Counted from the first letter of the stretch, positions 1-6,753 are shown. The stretch: 10,944 nt of DNA from Bacteroidetes bacterium UBA1312 (GCA_002307135.1 DBTQ01000035.1:1-10944); one strand, 5' to 3'. Made by a program: numbers and translations. Notes: generated from the sequence alone by a model not told the origin.

Positions 1-20
1 GGGGTCAGTTTATCCGGTAT

Positions 21-113
21 TTACAGTTGTAAACAAAAATCTAACAATTTTGTCCCAAGTTGTGGGTTGGTTACCAGGTGCATAATCAGGTAGTGAGCTT
101 CGTTCATCGGCAT
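21..113 (-). CDS. Possible small protein (30 aa), unrecognised
   Basis: A short frame reads ATG-CCG-ATG from 113 and stops with TAA at 23-21, giving a 30-residue product with the stretch NEAHYLIMHLVTNPQLG. It begins 35 nt after the stop of the gp10-like gene, on the same strand. The frame stays open upstream of the ATG as far as about 166 (with residues like RYRFAAENYIP), so the start is uncertain. The amino-acid mix looks protein-like, but a frame this short can arise by chance. Function unknown. The rest of 1-148 shows nothing else I can support. Confidence 0.3.
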   Translation of the reverse strand: MPMNEAHYLIMHLVTNPQLGTKLLDFCLQL

Positions 114-148
114 AGGGATATAATTTTCGGCGGCGAATCTATACCGAT

Positions 149-532
149 TTATTTGAAATTCAATCTGTTAACAATACTTTCGCCAAGACCATCCGCAATG
201 ATGTCCGCTAACTGTTCTATGTTTTTATCAATCACCGGATTGAACCATTCTTTAGCTTTTCGGTTGGTCATGCCTTGCCGGGCAATGGGTGTTCCTTTAC
301 CGACTCCTTTATGCACATAGACCATGTGCTGCGGAAATTTAATGCCAATTTTACTAACAATTCCAAAGCGGTTGGAAACTTTGCTTTTCAATGCTTCCAC
401 CGATGAGCTGCTGCTCGGGCTGTTGGCTCTATGTTCTATGCCTAAGCTCCTGGCTTCGCTTTTCAAATCCGCTTCATTGGACTTTGCCCAGCGGTTTACA
501 TCTTTGTTGAGTTGTTGCGTATCTATGTTCAT
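149..532 (-). CDS. Phage head-tail completion protein, HK97 gp10-like (127 aa)
   Basis: Small basic protein that probably acts at the neck, joining head and tail or terminating the tail. The key signature is VYVHKGVGKG at residues 71-80, matching the 'hxxYxxxxhEhGxG' type of motif in gp10/virion-morphogenesis proteins. It is followed by KEWFNPVIDKN (94-104) and a C-terminal helix, the usual family layout, and 127 residues is a typical length. A serine run (residues 40-44) sits in the loop between the N-terminal helix and the core. The start ATG (532-530) overlaps the endolysin stop (TGA, 531-529) as ATGA, so translation is probably coupled. Following lysis genes is an unusual place for it; terminase and portal genes normally lie near. 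Family assignment is from motif reading only. Confidence 0.6.
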   Translation of the reverse strand: MNIDTQQLNKDVNRWAKSNEADLKSEARSLGIEHRANSPSSSSSVEALKSKVSNRFGIVSKIGIKFPQHMVYVHKGVGKGTPIARQGMTNRKAKEWFNPVIDKNIEQLADIIADGLGESIVNRLNFK

Positions 533-1128
533 GCGTAATGCTCCGTATTATGTGTGTCCACTAAAGCGGCAATGCGTTGTTCAAACCAGCCGTTCATAAA
601 TGCTTCCTGCGCTTCATTGTTTTCTGCAATTTCAAAATAATGTTCGCCCTGCAAAACATTCAATCCTTTTAAAATTACGGATGGATTAGGGTGTTTATTT
701 AAAGCGTCAATCGTATCTTTTCCAATGATGCCGTCTTTTAACAGATCAGGGTAATAGCGCCCGTTTTGGTTGAAGGCATTCAATACGCGCTGCAATATTT
801 TGGCAGATGTAGTAACCCCCATGTTAACGGCAATGTCATACAGCTTGTTGGAGATAGCTTGTATGTTGCACTTGTCCTGTTTTAATGCGTCCCAATATTG
901 CAGCTTATAGAACGTATATACTTGTTGCGCTAAGCTGGCATTGGTTTTTAAATTGTCCGGAAAGTTTGCTTTTTGTTTTAATAAATCAATGGTCAACCAT
1001 CCCGACCAATTGGGGTTTTTGTTTCGTGCGATGCCGCACCAGGTTTCGCCGCCTTTATCTTTAGGGTGATTGCTGTATCCGGCTTCTTTGGCCGAGGTCA
1101 GCTGGAATGCAATATTAAATTCTGCCAT
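529..1128 (-). CDS. Endolysin: GH108 N-acetylmuramidase with C-terminal peptidoglycan-binding domain (199 aa)
   Basis: Cleaves the glycan backbone of peptidoglycan at the end of the lytic cycle, after the holin opens the inner membrane. The N-terminal half has the GH108 signature: KEAGYSNHPKDKGGETWCGI at residues 14-33, where Glu15 is the expected catalytic acid in the 'E-GGY-ND-D-GG-T-GI' pattern. The C-terminal half (about 100-199) reads as the PG_binding_3 domain, with IIGKDTIDALN and a closing FMNGWFEQR. A start at 1167 would add 13 residues, but I prefer ATG 1128-1126: it opens directly on the conserved MAEFNIAF and overlaps the zinc-ribbon stop as TAATG, a coupling arrangement. The downstream gene overlaps as ATGA. 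There is no signal peptide, consistent with holin-dependent export. Confidence 0.85.
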   Translation of the reverse strand: MAEFNIAFQLTSAKEAGYSNHPKDKGGETWCGIARNKNPNWSGWLTIDLLKQKANFPDNLKTNASLAQQVYTFYKLQYWDALKQDKCNIQAISNKLYDIAVNMGVTTSAKILQRVLNAFNQNGRYYPDLLKDGIIGKDTIDALNKHPNPSVILKGLNVLQGEHYFEIAENNEAQEAFMNGWFEQRIAALVDTHNTEHYA

Positions 1129-1268
1129 TAGGTTTGCTTTTGGGTATCTGCGCCGCAATCGGGACATGTGTACCCGCTGCGGCGCAAATCATATTCATGT
1201 TGACAATAGGAACATACACGCCATATCTCGTGGTTCAATAAGTATTGGATTGCTTTTAATAAGCGCAT
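1128..1268 (-). CDS. Small zinc-ribbon protein (46 aa) in the lysis block
   Basis: Tiny protein with two Cys-x2-Cys knuckles (CSYC at 19-22 and CPDC at 35-38) separated by 12 residues, the spacing of a rubredoxin-like zinc ribbon. The N-terminal 16 residues form a short amphipathic helix (MRLLKAIQYLLN). The frame could begin at 1340, but that would overlap the upstream 90-residue gene by 64 nt. ATG 1268-1266 lies 8 nt after that gene's stop and leaves the zinc ribbon intact, so I chose it. The TAA stop shares a base with the endolysin ATG. Role unknown; its position suggests an accessory to lysis or a small phage regulator. Confidence 0.55.
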   Translation of the reverse strand: MRLLKAIQYLLNHEIWRVCSYCQHEYDLRRSGYTCPDCGADTQKQT

Positions 1269-1276
1269 GGGCTGGG

Positions 1277-1549
1277 TTATTTTGATGTGCTGAATAAGCC
1301 GCCAAGCGTCAGTATTGTGCGCCAAAACCGACCAAACCATCTTTTGGCTGGTTTATTCGCCTGTGCATTGAGCCATATCGTGAGCAACGAAATAAGCATT
1401 CGCAACACCCGTTCTTTATCGGCATTGCCGATGCTGTCAATAACCTGGTTAAAAGCTTTTTCATAAAAGATGCCAAAGGGCAATCCTTTGAGTTCGTATT
1501 CTTTGGAAATAGCCGAGATTTCGGGGCTATCCATTAATTGGTTGTACAT
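1277..1549 (-). CDS. Phage protein of unknown function (90 aa), between holin and endolysin
   Basis: Not recognised. The N-terminal half is acidic and polar (MDSPEISAISKEYELKG). It is followed by a helix with a hydrophobic face (VLRMLISLLTIWLNA, about 49-63) and a strongly basic, aromatic stretch (KPAKRWFGRFWR). This could associate with the membrane but lacks a clear transmembrane span. It begins 29 nt after the holin stop and precedes the zinc-ribbon gene by 8 nt, so it belongs to the lysis operon. Start ATG 1549; Met6 is an alternative. A lysis accessory role is inference from position only. Confidence 0.6.
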   Translation of the reverse strand: MYNQLMDSPEISAISKEYELKGLPFGIFYEKAFNQVIDSIGNADKERVLRMLISLLTIWLNAQANKPAKRWFGRFWRTILTLGGLFSTSK

Positions 1550-1578
1550 AATAGTTTATAGTTTTTAGGGTAAATGAA

Positions 1579-2058
1579 TTAAGGTTTTGGGGCGGTGTCT
1601 TCTTGACTTGCTGGGATGTCGCTTTTGGTAGCTGTGTTGATTTTGTCAATGATTTTATTGATAAAATCAAGGCGGGGATTCATAATGACGATGTTCTCAT
1701 AGACGCTTTTAATTTCAATGAGAATGAGCATCATAAATGCCCAATACATGATAAAGCCAAAGGGTGCAATGACTTCGCCATTGATGGTGAAGTTGGTTAG
1801 TACATTAGTAATGATCAGGAGTGCGCCGTATTCGATGATCTTAAGCACTGTACCCCTTAATCCTTTGCTGGTAATGGCTTTGTAACCGTCTTTAGCCCAA
1901 ACTTTGGCAACGCCTGTAATCAGGTCAAGCGCAATGGCGATGAACAACCAGATTAGATATTCCACATCAGAACAGATGTATTTGGAAAACAATGCAGCAA
2001 TGGCAGCGGAGAGGCTGAGCAGGGGAACGTTGAGTAAATTGAACAGGTGTAATTTCAT
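1579..2058 (-). CDS. Phage holin, Phage_holin_4-type (159 aa)
   Basis: Small inner-membrane protein that triggers lysis by permeabilising the membrane for the endolysin. I see four hydrophobic segments at about residues 8-27, 34-51, 74-90 and 98-115. The second carries LFIAIALDLITGVAKVW, the Asp-x-x-Thr-Gly feature typical of the phage_holin_4 / TIGR01593 type found across Bacteroidota prophages. The following KDGYKAITSKGLRGTV loop and the IEIKSVYENI after the last span also fit. The C-terminus is a polar, charged tail (DIPASQEDTAPKP), usual for holins. The gene starts 6 nt after the secreted 112-residue gene, and the endolysin lies two genes downstream. Confidence 0.8.
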   Translation of the reverse strand: MKLHLFNLLNVPLLSLSAAIAALFSKYICSDVEYLIWLFIAIALDLITGVAKVWAKDGYKAITSKGLRGTVLKIIEYGALLIITNVLTNFTINGEVIAPFGFIMYWAFMMLILIEIKSVYENIVIMNPRLDFINKIIDKINTATKSDIPASQEDTAPKP

Positions 2059-2064
2059 GTCGGT

Positions 2065-2403
2065 TTATTTTATGTTCAATTGTAGTTTTTGGGCTACGTA
2101 ATTGAAGGGAAGGTTATTATCGCCAAGCCAGCTGGTGTAAGCTGCATTGGAGATATTCATATCGCCCGCCTGTAAGGGCTTTAAGGCTTTACTGAATAAA
2201 ACCCAGTGGAACAATGCGCTATTGATCAGGTTGTCCGAACTAATGGTAACATTCAGATAGAATGCTTTTGTGGTATCTGTCCAGTTCGGTTGAAATGGGG
2301 TTGCTAAGGGGACTACAGCATAGCTTTTTATAGTCGTGTCGAAGGTTTGCGCTTTGCTTGTTGTAAAGGCAAATAAAGTTGCGATGAACAGTAACTTTTT
2401 CAT
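2065..2403 (-). CDS. Small exported protein with Sec signal peptide (112 aa), unrecognised
   Basis: Residues 1-18 form a clear signal peptide: Lys-Lys start, hydrophobic core LLFIATLFAF, and a cleavage site SKA|Q that puts Gln at +1 as is common in Bacteroidota. The mature part of about 94 residues is beta-strand-like, with alternating hydrophobic and Thr/Asn residues and no cysteine. The sequence ALKPLQAGDMNISNAAYTSW is distinctive but I cannot place it. It lies between the exported fibre-like gene and the holin, 6 nt before the latter. It may be a partner or chaperone of the fibre protein outside the inner membrane; that is inference from adjacency and shared signal peptides. Confidence 0.65.
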   Translation of the reverse strand: MKKLLFIATLFAFTTSKAQTFDTTIKSYAVVPLATPFQPNWTDTTKAFYLNVTISSDNLINSALFHWVLFSKALKPLQAGDMNISNAAYTSWLGDNNLPFNYVAQKLQLNIK

Positions 2404-2454
2404 GGGTATAATTGGGGATTTAAAAAGGTTGTTGAATTGAATTTGTATTGGTGG

Positions 2455-4065
2455 TTACCAGCAATTTTTCCAGCCGCTACCGTTATAGACTTGCTTTACG
2501 CCTGTACTTCCATCGGTAGCCGTGCAATCCGTACAATAGATTTCCAGTCCTGACTCGGGGCTTACTATTGCCCCTTTCTGTGCATTGGTCATTTTGGATA
2601 ACAGAACTCCTTTTGAAGTGCTGTTAATCGCCAATGCTGCGCTGGGGTGCGTAGAACCGCCTAAATCAAAGTCATGGGTTGTACCGTCCAGACTAAGGAT
2701 ATAGCCGCCTCGGAATCGTGTTTTCCATTGGTAGTCTTTGTCTGTGGACATGACGGCGACGTCGAAAAAATCTCCGGCGATAAATGCACCCGTGTGCATC
2801 ATGCTGATAGAAGAACCCATGCCTACGCCATATTGGCCGCTGACATTAGAACCTCTGCCGCCTATCAGGGTAGATAGCCAGCCAGTACCCGTATTGCCAT
2901 AACCACCAAATAAATAAGATGCGTTATTAACCGTGTGCGCTTGCCCAAATGCAATGCCGCCATTTGCTGTAATCCGCCCCTGCTCCCCGTTATTGGTTTT
3001 AAATACTAAATCAACGGCATCTTTAGTTCCTATGAAATTGGCCGTAGCATTTAATCCGCTATTGCCATTTGTATTCCAACCACTACCGCCGCCGCCAGTA
3101 CTGTCTTTAAACGCCCAAGAAGTGATACCGCCGATTGTTTTAAAAACACTATCTGTCCCTGATTTCCGATATAGGTTCGTTACCCATTTTGCTGCGGTAT
3201 CTGCTTTGTGCAGATAGTTCGTTAACATGGCCGCTGTATCAGTGAAATTGACTTTGCCGACAATGGATGGCATGGCACTCGTTTTGGCGTAGTTAATGAG
3301 CATTGCAGCGGTATCGGTGTAATTCATTTTACCAGCTGTGGATGGAATCGCACTACTCTTTGCATAGTTCAGCAACATGGCCGCGGTATCGGTGTAATTC
3401 ATTTTACCAGTAATGGAAGGGATTGCACTCGTTTTGGCGTAGTTCAATAACATGGCTGCTGTATCGGTGTAACTCATTTTACCAATCAGGGAAGGAATTG
3501 CACTTGTTTTGGCATAGTTCGCCAGCATAGTTGCGGTATCGGTGTAATTGACTTTTCCAACAATGGATGGTATAGTACTCATCTTTGCATAGTTCGCCAG
3601 CATGGCTGCGGTATCGGTGTAATTGACTTTACCCGTGATAGTAGGTATAGCACTGCTCTTTGCATAGTTCAGCAACATGGCTGCTGTATCTGTATAATTG
3701 ACTTTACCAACAACGGAAGGAATCGCACTTGTTTTAGCATAGCCCAATAACATGGCTGCAGTGTCGCTAATTTTTAAATTCCCATTGATGCGATTTGACA
3801 AATGGCTGGTATCCGTACTATTGCCTACGGCTTTCCAATACACGCCTGTAAAAACGTATTTGGAAAAATCGGAACGAAAGCGTTCCATTCCTATAGGTAC
3901 TGCATGGTTTAAAGTGTCCGAGGGCGTATTGATGATGCCGCTATCTGCGCCCATAAAGCCCCGGGACATGGTTTTGGTTGCTGTTGTTCCTTGCCAGTTA
4001 ATGGTTGTTTGTCCGTAACTAAAAGAGCCACAGATCAGGGCAATTAAAAAGAATAAATGTTTCAT
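2455..4065 (-). CDS. Exported, repeat-containing fibre/adhesin-like protein (536 aa)
   Basis: Probable trimeric fibre. Layout: Sec signal peptide (1-18, SYG|Q cleavage); N-terminal region (19-95); eight copies of a 25-residue repeat with core TDTAAMLLNYAKTSAIP (about 96-284, the last incomplete); Gly-rich hinge GGGGSG (324-329); a head region with YadA-like Gly/Ala/Ser periodicity (LFGGYGNTGTG, GVGMGSS; 385-432); and a closing segment STSKGVLLSKMTNAQKGAI...GLEIYCTD...YNGSGW (482-532), common at the ends of Bacteroidota phage fibre proteins. Three cysteines cluster at the end (511, 514, 535). It starts 2 nt after the upstream stop. The signal peptide is unexpected for a virion part assembled in the cytoplasm. 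It may be a tail or head fibre, a surface adhesin made by the lysogen, or a receptor-blocking protein. Confidence 0.7.
   Translation of the reverse strand: MKHLFFLIALICGSFSYGQTTINWQGTTATKTMSRGFMGADSGIINTPSDTLNHAVPIGMERFRSDFSKYVFTGVYWKAVGNSTDTSHLSNRINGNLKISDTAAMLLGYAKTSAIPSVVGKVNYTDTAAMLLNYAKSSAIPTITGKVNYTDTAAMLANYAKMSTIPSIVGKVNYTDTATMLANYAKTSAIPSLIGKMSYTDTAAMLLNYAKTSAIPSITGKMNYTDTAAMLLNYAKSSAIPSTAGKMNYTDTAAMLINYAKTSAMPSIVGKVNFTDTAAMLTNYLHKADTAAKWVTNLYRKSGTDSVFKTIGGITSWAFKDSTGGGGSGWNTNGNSGLNATANFIGTKDAVDLVFKTNNGEQGRITANGGIAFGQAHTVNNASYLFGGYGNTGTGWLSTLIGGRGSNVSGQYGVGMGSSISMMHTGAFIAGDFFDVAVMSTDKDYQWKTRFRGGYILSLDGTTHDFDLGGSTHPSAALAINSTSKGVLLSKMTNAQKGAIVSPESGLEIYCTDCTATDGSTGVKQVYNGSGWKNCW
3214..3780 (-). 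repeat. 75-bp tandem coding repeat (about 8 units) in the fibre-like gene
   Basis: In-frame units of exactly 75 bp (25 residues) recur across the gene; for example the codons for VNYTD recur at about 3541 and 3616. Six units are full and near identical in protein. The first has an altered beginning (NLKIS) and the last degenerates after LTNY. Synonymous positions differ between units (Ala-Ala written gcagcg, gctgcg or gccgcg on the plus strand) while the protein stays constant, which points to selection on the repeated structure rather than a very recent expansion. Confidence 0.9.
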
Positions 4066-4067
4066 GG

Positions 4068-4442
4068 TTATTCAAAAATTATGGTGATGGTTTGGTCGGG
4101 GCTAAATACAAATCCGTCTGTAGTGCTAAGGGTGTCGCTGGCAAATTTTGCAGCGTCATCAGCTCCCGTTTTGGAAATGTTTAATTGTTTGATGCTGTCG
4201 TCAATGATGAGGTAAGCGATGTTTCTGTTGGCTATTGCCGGATGGCTAATCAAATTACCCGTGATATTGGTAACGGTAATATTGTTCTTTCGTGTCTGGA
4301 TTAATTCAGCGATGACTGCCAATAAGACCTCTTTGGAAACTCGTTTAAACTTATCCAGTTTGGGGTCAGTGTTAGGCGTACCACCCAATAGGAACTCGGG
4401 TAATAATTCTGATAGTGTAATTCCGGAAAGTCCTTTTGCCAT
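4068..4442 (-). CDS. Phage protein of unknown function (124 aa), upstream of the fibre-like gene
   Basis: Not recognised. There is an N-terminal helix region with ITLSELLPEFLLGG, a central helix VSKEVLLAVIAELIQTRKNN (about 36-55), then a beta-rich C-terminal half ending in FVFSPDQTITIIFE. No signal peptide, unlike the two genes that follow. Its stop is 2 nt before the fibre-like start, so the two are probably translated together, and a fibre base, adaptor or assembly factor would suit. An intergenic hairpin sits 12 nt before its ATG. Confidence 0.6.
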   Translation of the reverse strand: MAKGLSGITLSELLPEFLLGGTPNTDPKLDKFKRVSKEVLLAVIAELIQTRKNNITVTNITGNLISHPAIANRNIAYLIIDDSIKQLNISKTGADDAAKFASDTLSTTDGFVFSPDQTITIIFE

Positions 4443-4454
4443 ACCAATTGTTTG

Positions 4455-4483
4455 AAGGAAGCCACAATGATTGCGGCTTCCTT
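4455..4483. terminator. Intergenic hairpin, possible attenuator or processing site
   Basis: Perfect 9-bp inverted repeat (aaggaagcc / ggcttcctt) with an 11-nt loop that can form a further caa/ttg pairing. On the plus strand it is followed by TTTT; on the minus (sense) strand there is no long U-tract. It is therefore not a classical terminator for the operon and may instead act as a stability, processing or translation-control structure in the leader of the 124-residue gene. Confidence 0.5.
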
Positions 4484-4499
4484 TTATATAAAAATTGTG

Positions 4500-4736
4500 C
4501 TATTTTGTTGTACTTGGGGTTTCTGTTGCTTTCGGTGTCGGGCTTTTGTCTGCCGTTTTTTCCGTGCTGGGATTAGCTACAACAAGATTGCTTTTGCGCT
4601 CAATCATTTTGGCGATTACATCAGCGTCGGATACTTCGCTTAAGTTGCCTTTGTAAACACCAGGTATGTCGATTTTGATGTCCTGATCGCCTACCATGCT
4701 GAATAATGCGGCTACTGCCGGATTTTGGAATTTCAT
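4500..4736 (-). CDS. Small phage protein (78 aa), unrecognised
   Basis: N-terminal half (MKFQNPAVAALFSMVGDQDIKIDIPG...DADVIAKMIERKSN) looks folded, with a short helix pair. The last 25 residues are a low-complexity Ser/Thr/Pro/Lys/Glu tail (STEKTADKSPTPKATETPS), probably disordered. It lies between the 178-residue structural candidate and the hairpin before the next gene. Small proteins in this position are often minor virion or tail assembly proteins, but I see no specific signature. Confidence 0.5.
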   Translation of the reverse strand: MKFQNPAVAALFSMVGDQDIKIDIPGVYKGNLSEVSDADVIAKMIERKSNLVVANPSTEKTADKSPTPKATETPSTTK

Positions 4737-4785
4737 TTTGTTGGGATAAATTTTAATTGTTTAAAAAAATAAGGTGTCTGATTGC

Positions 4786-5322
4786 TTAGGCTTTTATTGG
4801 GATTGTGCCTTCGTAGAAGTCGCGGCAAGTGGCTTCAATTTCAATTGTCCAGGCTTTGCCTGAATCTCCGCCCAATGTGCCCGCATCAAATTTGACGCTG
4901 GTAACAGAACTTCCGCCACAGCTACATCCGTATTGAACGACTGCGCCCTCAGGGCAATTGGCATCTTTTTGCAGGATGATGAGGTCTTCGTTGATGAGTT
5001 CCTCAACAAGTGATTGCAATACAGGGCCATCACCTGGTATCACCAGCGTAGCTTTGAACACGAGGTAAGCAGCACCCGCCTCTCCTTTCATTTCTGCGGA
5101 TGCGGTGTTTTTCTTTTTAAGTAAATAGCCGACAAAGAAACCACTAGCTAAGGCGAACGTATGGTCTTCTGTAATGGTGTGCTTTGCTGCACCCGTTCCG
5201 GCTAATAGTGGTTCTGCAATTTTGGTAAAGGCACTTGTGGGGGAAAAATAGACTTCGTTTTTATACCCGGGCTTAACATTCTTAATGTCGCCTTTTCTAT
5301 AGTGAGCAAAATTTGTTGCCAT
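4786..5322 (-). CDS. Probable virion structural protein, possibly tail tube-like (178 aa)
   Basis: The N-terminus (YRKGDIKNVKPGYKNEVYFSPTSAF) and the C-terminal run KAWTIEIEATCRDFYEGTI give an alternating beta pattern ending in a 'Y-x-G-x-I' turn, as in many phage tail tube or major tail proteins. A helix (VLQSLVEELINED, about 101-113) interrupts the strands. Four cysteines (123, 133, 135, 166), two as CSC, are unusual for a cytoplasmically assembled virion protein and could pair or bind metal. It follows the 113-residue coiled-coil gene by 37 nt. The tail-tube idea is a guess from pattern; a head-decoration or Ig-like role is equally possible. Confidence 0.45.
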   Translation of the reverse strand: MATNFAHYRKGDIKNVKPGYKNEVYFSPTSAFTKIAEPLLAGTGAAKHTITEDHTFALASGFFVGYLLKKKNTASAEMKGEAGAAYLVFKATLVIPGDGPVLQSLVEELINEDLIILQKDANCPEGAVVQYGCSCGGSSVTSVKFDAGTLGGDSGKAWTIEIEATCRDFYEGTIPIKA

Positions 5323-5359
5323 TGTTTATGGTGGATTTAATAGTTGAAAATGGGGTTAG

Positions 5360-5701
5360 TTATTCGGCGACTTCTTCCAATACACCACTGCCGATTTTTA
5401 CAAGATGTGCCAGCATAACCTCATCGGTTAAAGCATCCGTAGCGGTAATCGTCTTTTTGTCTATAATGACTTGAGCAAGTACGAACCTGTAGCTTTTCCC
5501 GCCAACCTTAAATAGGTCATTTGGAACAACAGGCTTGGCTTTGGGCAATTGCTCAGCATTGCTTTTGTTAGCAAGTGCTTTTCGTAGCTCTACATTTTCT
5601 TTAGAGAGCATTTCAAAACTTTTGGTAAGCCCTTCAATTTTTTCGGCGTGCTGCGCCATTACTTCTTCGTTAAGTAGCGAAATACTTTTTTCAGGTTGCA
5701 T
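5360..5701 (-). CDS. Small coiled-coil phage protein (113 aa), head-assembly candidate
   Basis: Residues 9-45 (EEVMAQHAEKIEGLTKSFEMLSKENVELRKAL) show heptad spacing of Leu/Ile/Met expected of a coiled coil. A Pro/Lys linker follows, then a small domain with FKVGGKSYRFVLAQVIIDKKTITATDAL. It lies directly after the major capsid gene, so a head-completion, decoration or chaperone role is plausible. No family recognised. Start at ATG 5701 follows an AT-rich leader without a Shine-Dalgarno sequence. Confidence 0.55.
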   Translation of the reverse strand: MQPEKSISLLNEEVMAQHAEKIEGLTKSFEMLSKENVELRKALANKSNAEQLPKAKPVVPNDLFKVGGKSYRFVLAQVIIDKKTITATDALTDEVMLAHLVKIGSGVLEEVAE

Positions 5702-5749
5702 TTTAGTTGATTGAAAAATGAGAAATATTAAATTCTTATGGGAAGATGC

Positions 5750-5766
5750 AGACCTAAGTAAGGTCT
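5750..5766. other. Small hairpin across the major capsid stop codon
   Basis: Perfect 6-bp inverted repeat agacct / aggtct with a 5-nt loop. It overlaps the TAG stop of the capsid gene (5756-5754). No U-tract follows on the sense strand, so termination is unlikely. It could stabilise the 3' end of the capsid mRNA. Confidence 0.3.
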
Positions 5767-6710
5767 ACATCATTAGTGAAAATGTATTCCGGCTGCCAAA
5801 ACCCAATACCCTTCCAGAAGTCCGTGTAAATAGATACTTGGCGTTTTGACTCCTCTACTTTGAAAACTTGTTCGTTGGCTATTTTTTTCAGCCCCAGCTG
5901 TGCATTTCCTTTTATGGTTGTCCAAATCTTATTGCTGCCTTCGTGGCTTCGGAAACCCTCAACTTTCAGGTTAGTATCAATTATGGTATCAATAGAATCA
6001 GGTTGCGCCCAAACATTATCACCATATTTTTTACGCATACCTTTTCTGAATCGCTTCATCAATGTTTGGCTAAGTGCGATTTGCTGCATGAATGGTTGTA
6101 CTTCTTCCGGAATCTGGTCAGCGAATGCTTCCATATACTCAACAAAATCTACTGGCACAAGAGGAACAGTACCTAAACCAATCGCCACGGTATCTCCTGC
6201 TGATATGTGCGTATTGATTAAAGATTTAATCCCATTCATTGCACCGCTTATCGGTTTTGGGATACCCTGCACAATTGGGCTTTCTTTACCATAAAAAACA
6301 CCCATTAGCTCATAATCTTCGGCGGCTTTATCAAGTATCAATTTATTGATGATGTAGGAAATCAAAGGCCAGTCTTTTCGACTTATGCCATCGCCGGCAA
6401 GAAAGCCTAACCATGATTTTTCAATGTCGCTTGGGTTTTCTTCCCAATCAATCTTCAATTGGAAAAGTGGAATCCTACGGCCTTTAAAGGTCGTATCACC
6501 ATAAGAAGTAAACGTTTTCTGAAAGGCTTGTAATACTGGGCTCATAGAAACAGAACCGCCATCTAATACCGTATCATCTGTTAATTGACGAGCAAACAGT
6601 TTGTCTGTTTGGTTCATCACCATAATTTTTCTTCGGATGTCTTTTACGTTTTGACCTTTGGCCTTATATAAGGCTCCAAATTCGAGGATAATATCTGCGA
6701 TATTTATCAT
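5754..6710 (-). CDS. Probable major capsid protein (318 aa)
   Basis: Forms the icosahedral shell in the cytoplasm. It directly follows the S49 protease/scaffold gene, the canonical position for a major capsid gene, and its length fits. The N-terminal 60 residues (DIILEFGALYKAKGQNVKDIRRKIM) are helical and charged, possibly a removable delta-like segment. The centre has FKGRRIPLFQLKIDWEENPSDIEKSWLGFLA, then a long helix ISYIINKLILDKAAEDYELMGVFYG as in the spine helix of HK97-fold proteins. The end is beta-rich (VSIYTDFWKGIGFWQPEYIF). I recognise it as the kind of capsid found in Bacteroidota prophages but cannot name a family. Start ATG 6710 follows an A-rich leader (ACAACA-ATG). Confidence 0.7.
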   Translation of the reverse strand: MINIADIILEFGALYKAKGQNVKDIRRKIMVMNQTDKLFARQLTDDTVLDGGSVSMSPVLQAFQKTFTSYGDTTFKGRRIPLFQLKIDWEENPSDIEKSWLGFLAGDGISRKDWPLISYIINKLILDKAAEDYELMGVFYGKESPIVQGIPKPISGAMNGIKSLINTHISAGDTVAIGLGTVPLVPVDFVEYMEAFADQIPEEVQPFMQQIALSQTLMKRFRKGMRKKYGDNVWAQPDSIDTIIDTNLKVEGFRSHEGSNKIWTTIKGNAQLGLKKIANEQVFKVEESKRQVSIYTDFWKGIGFWQPEYIFTNDVDLT

Positions 6711-6753
6711 TGTTGTGAATCTTTGCTTTGTTTTTGGTTAGGGAATATTTTGT

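Noticed and set aside
1070..1285. 71-residue plus-strand frame
   Set aside because: Antisense to the endolysin start, zinc ribbon and the end of the 90-residue gene; its Cys residues only mirror the coding strand.
1128..1340. 70-residue version of the zinc-ribbon gene starting at 1340
   Set aside because: Would overlap the upstream gene by 64 nt; the start at 1268 keeps the zinc ribbon and sits just after the preceding stop.
3214..3780. CRISPR-like array
   Set aside because: Units are in-frame 75-bp coding repeats with no variable spacers, and no cas genes are present.
4794..5033. 79-residue minus-strand frame in another phase
   Set aside because: Contained within the 178-residue gene, with low-complexity Lys/Ser composition.
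5860..6294. 144-residue plus-strand frame
   Set aside because: Lies fully antisense to the major capsid gene, with no leader or family signature; a shadow of a well-supported gene.
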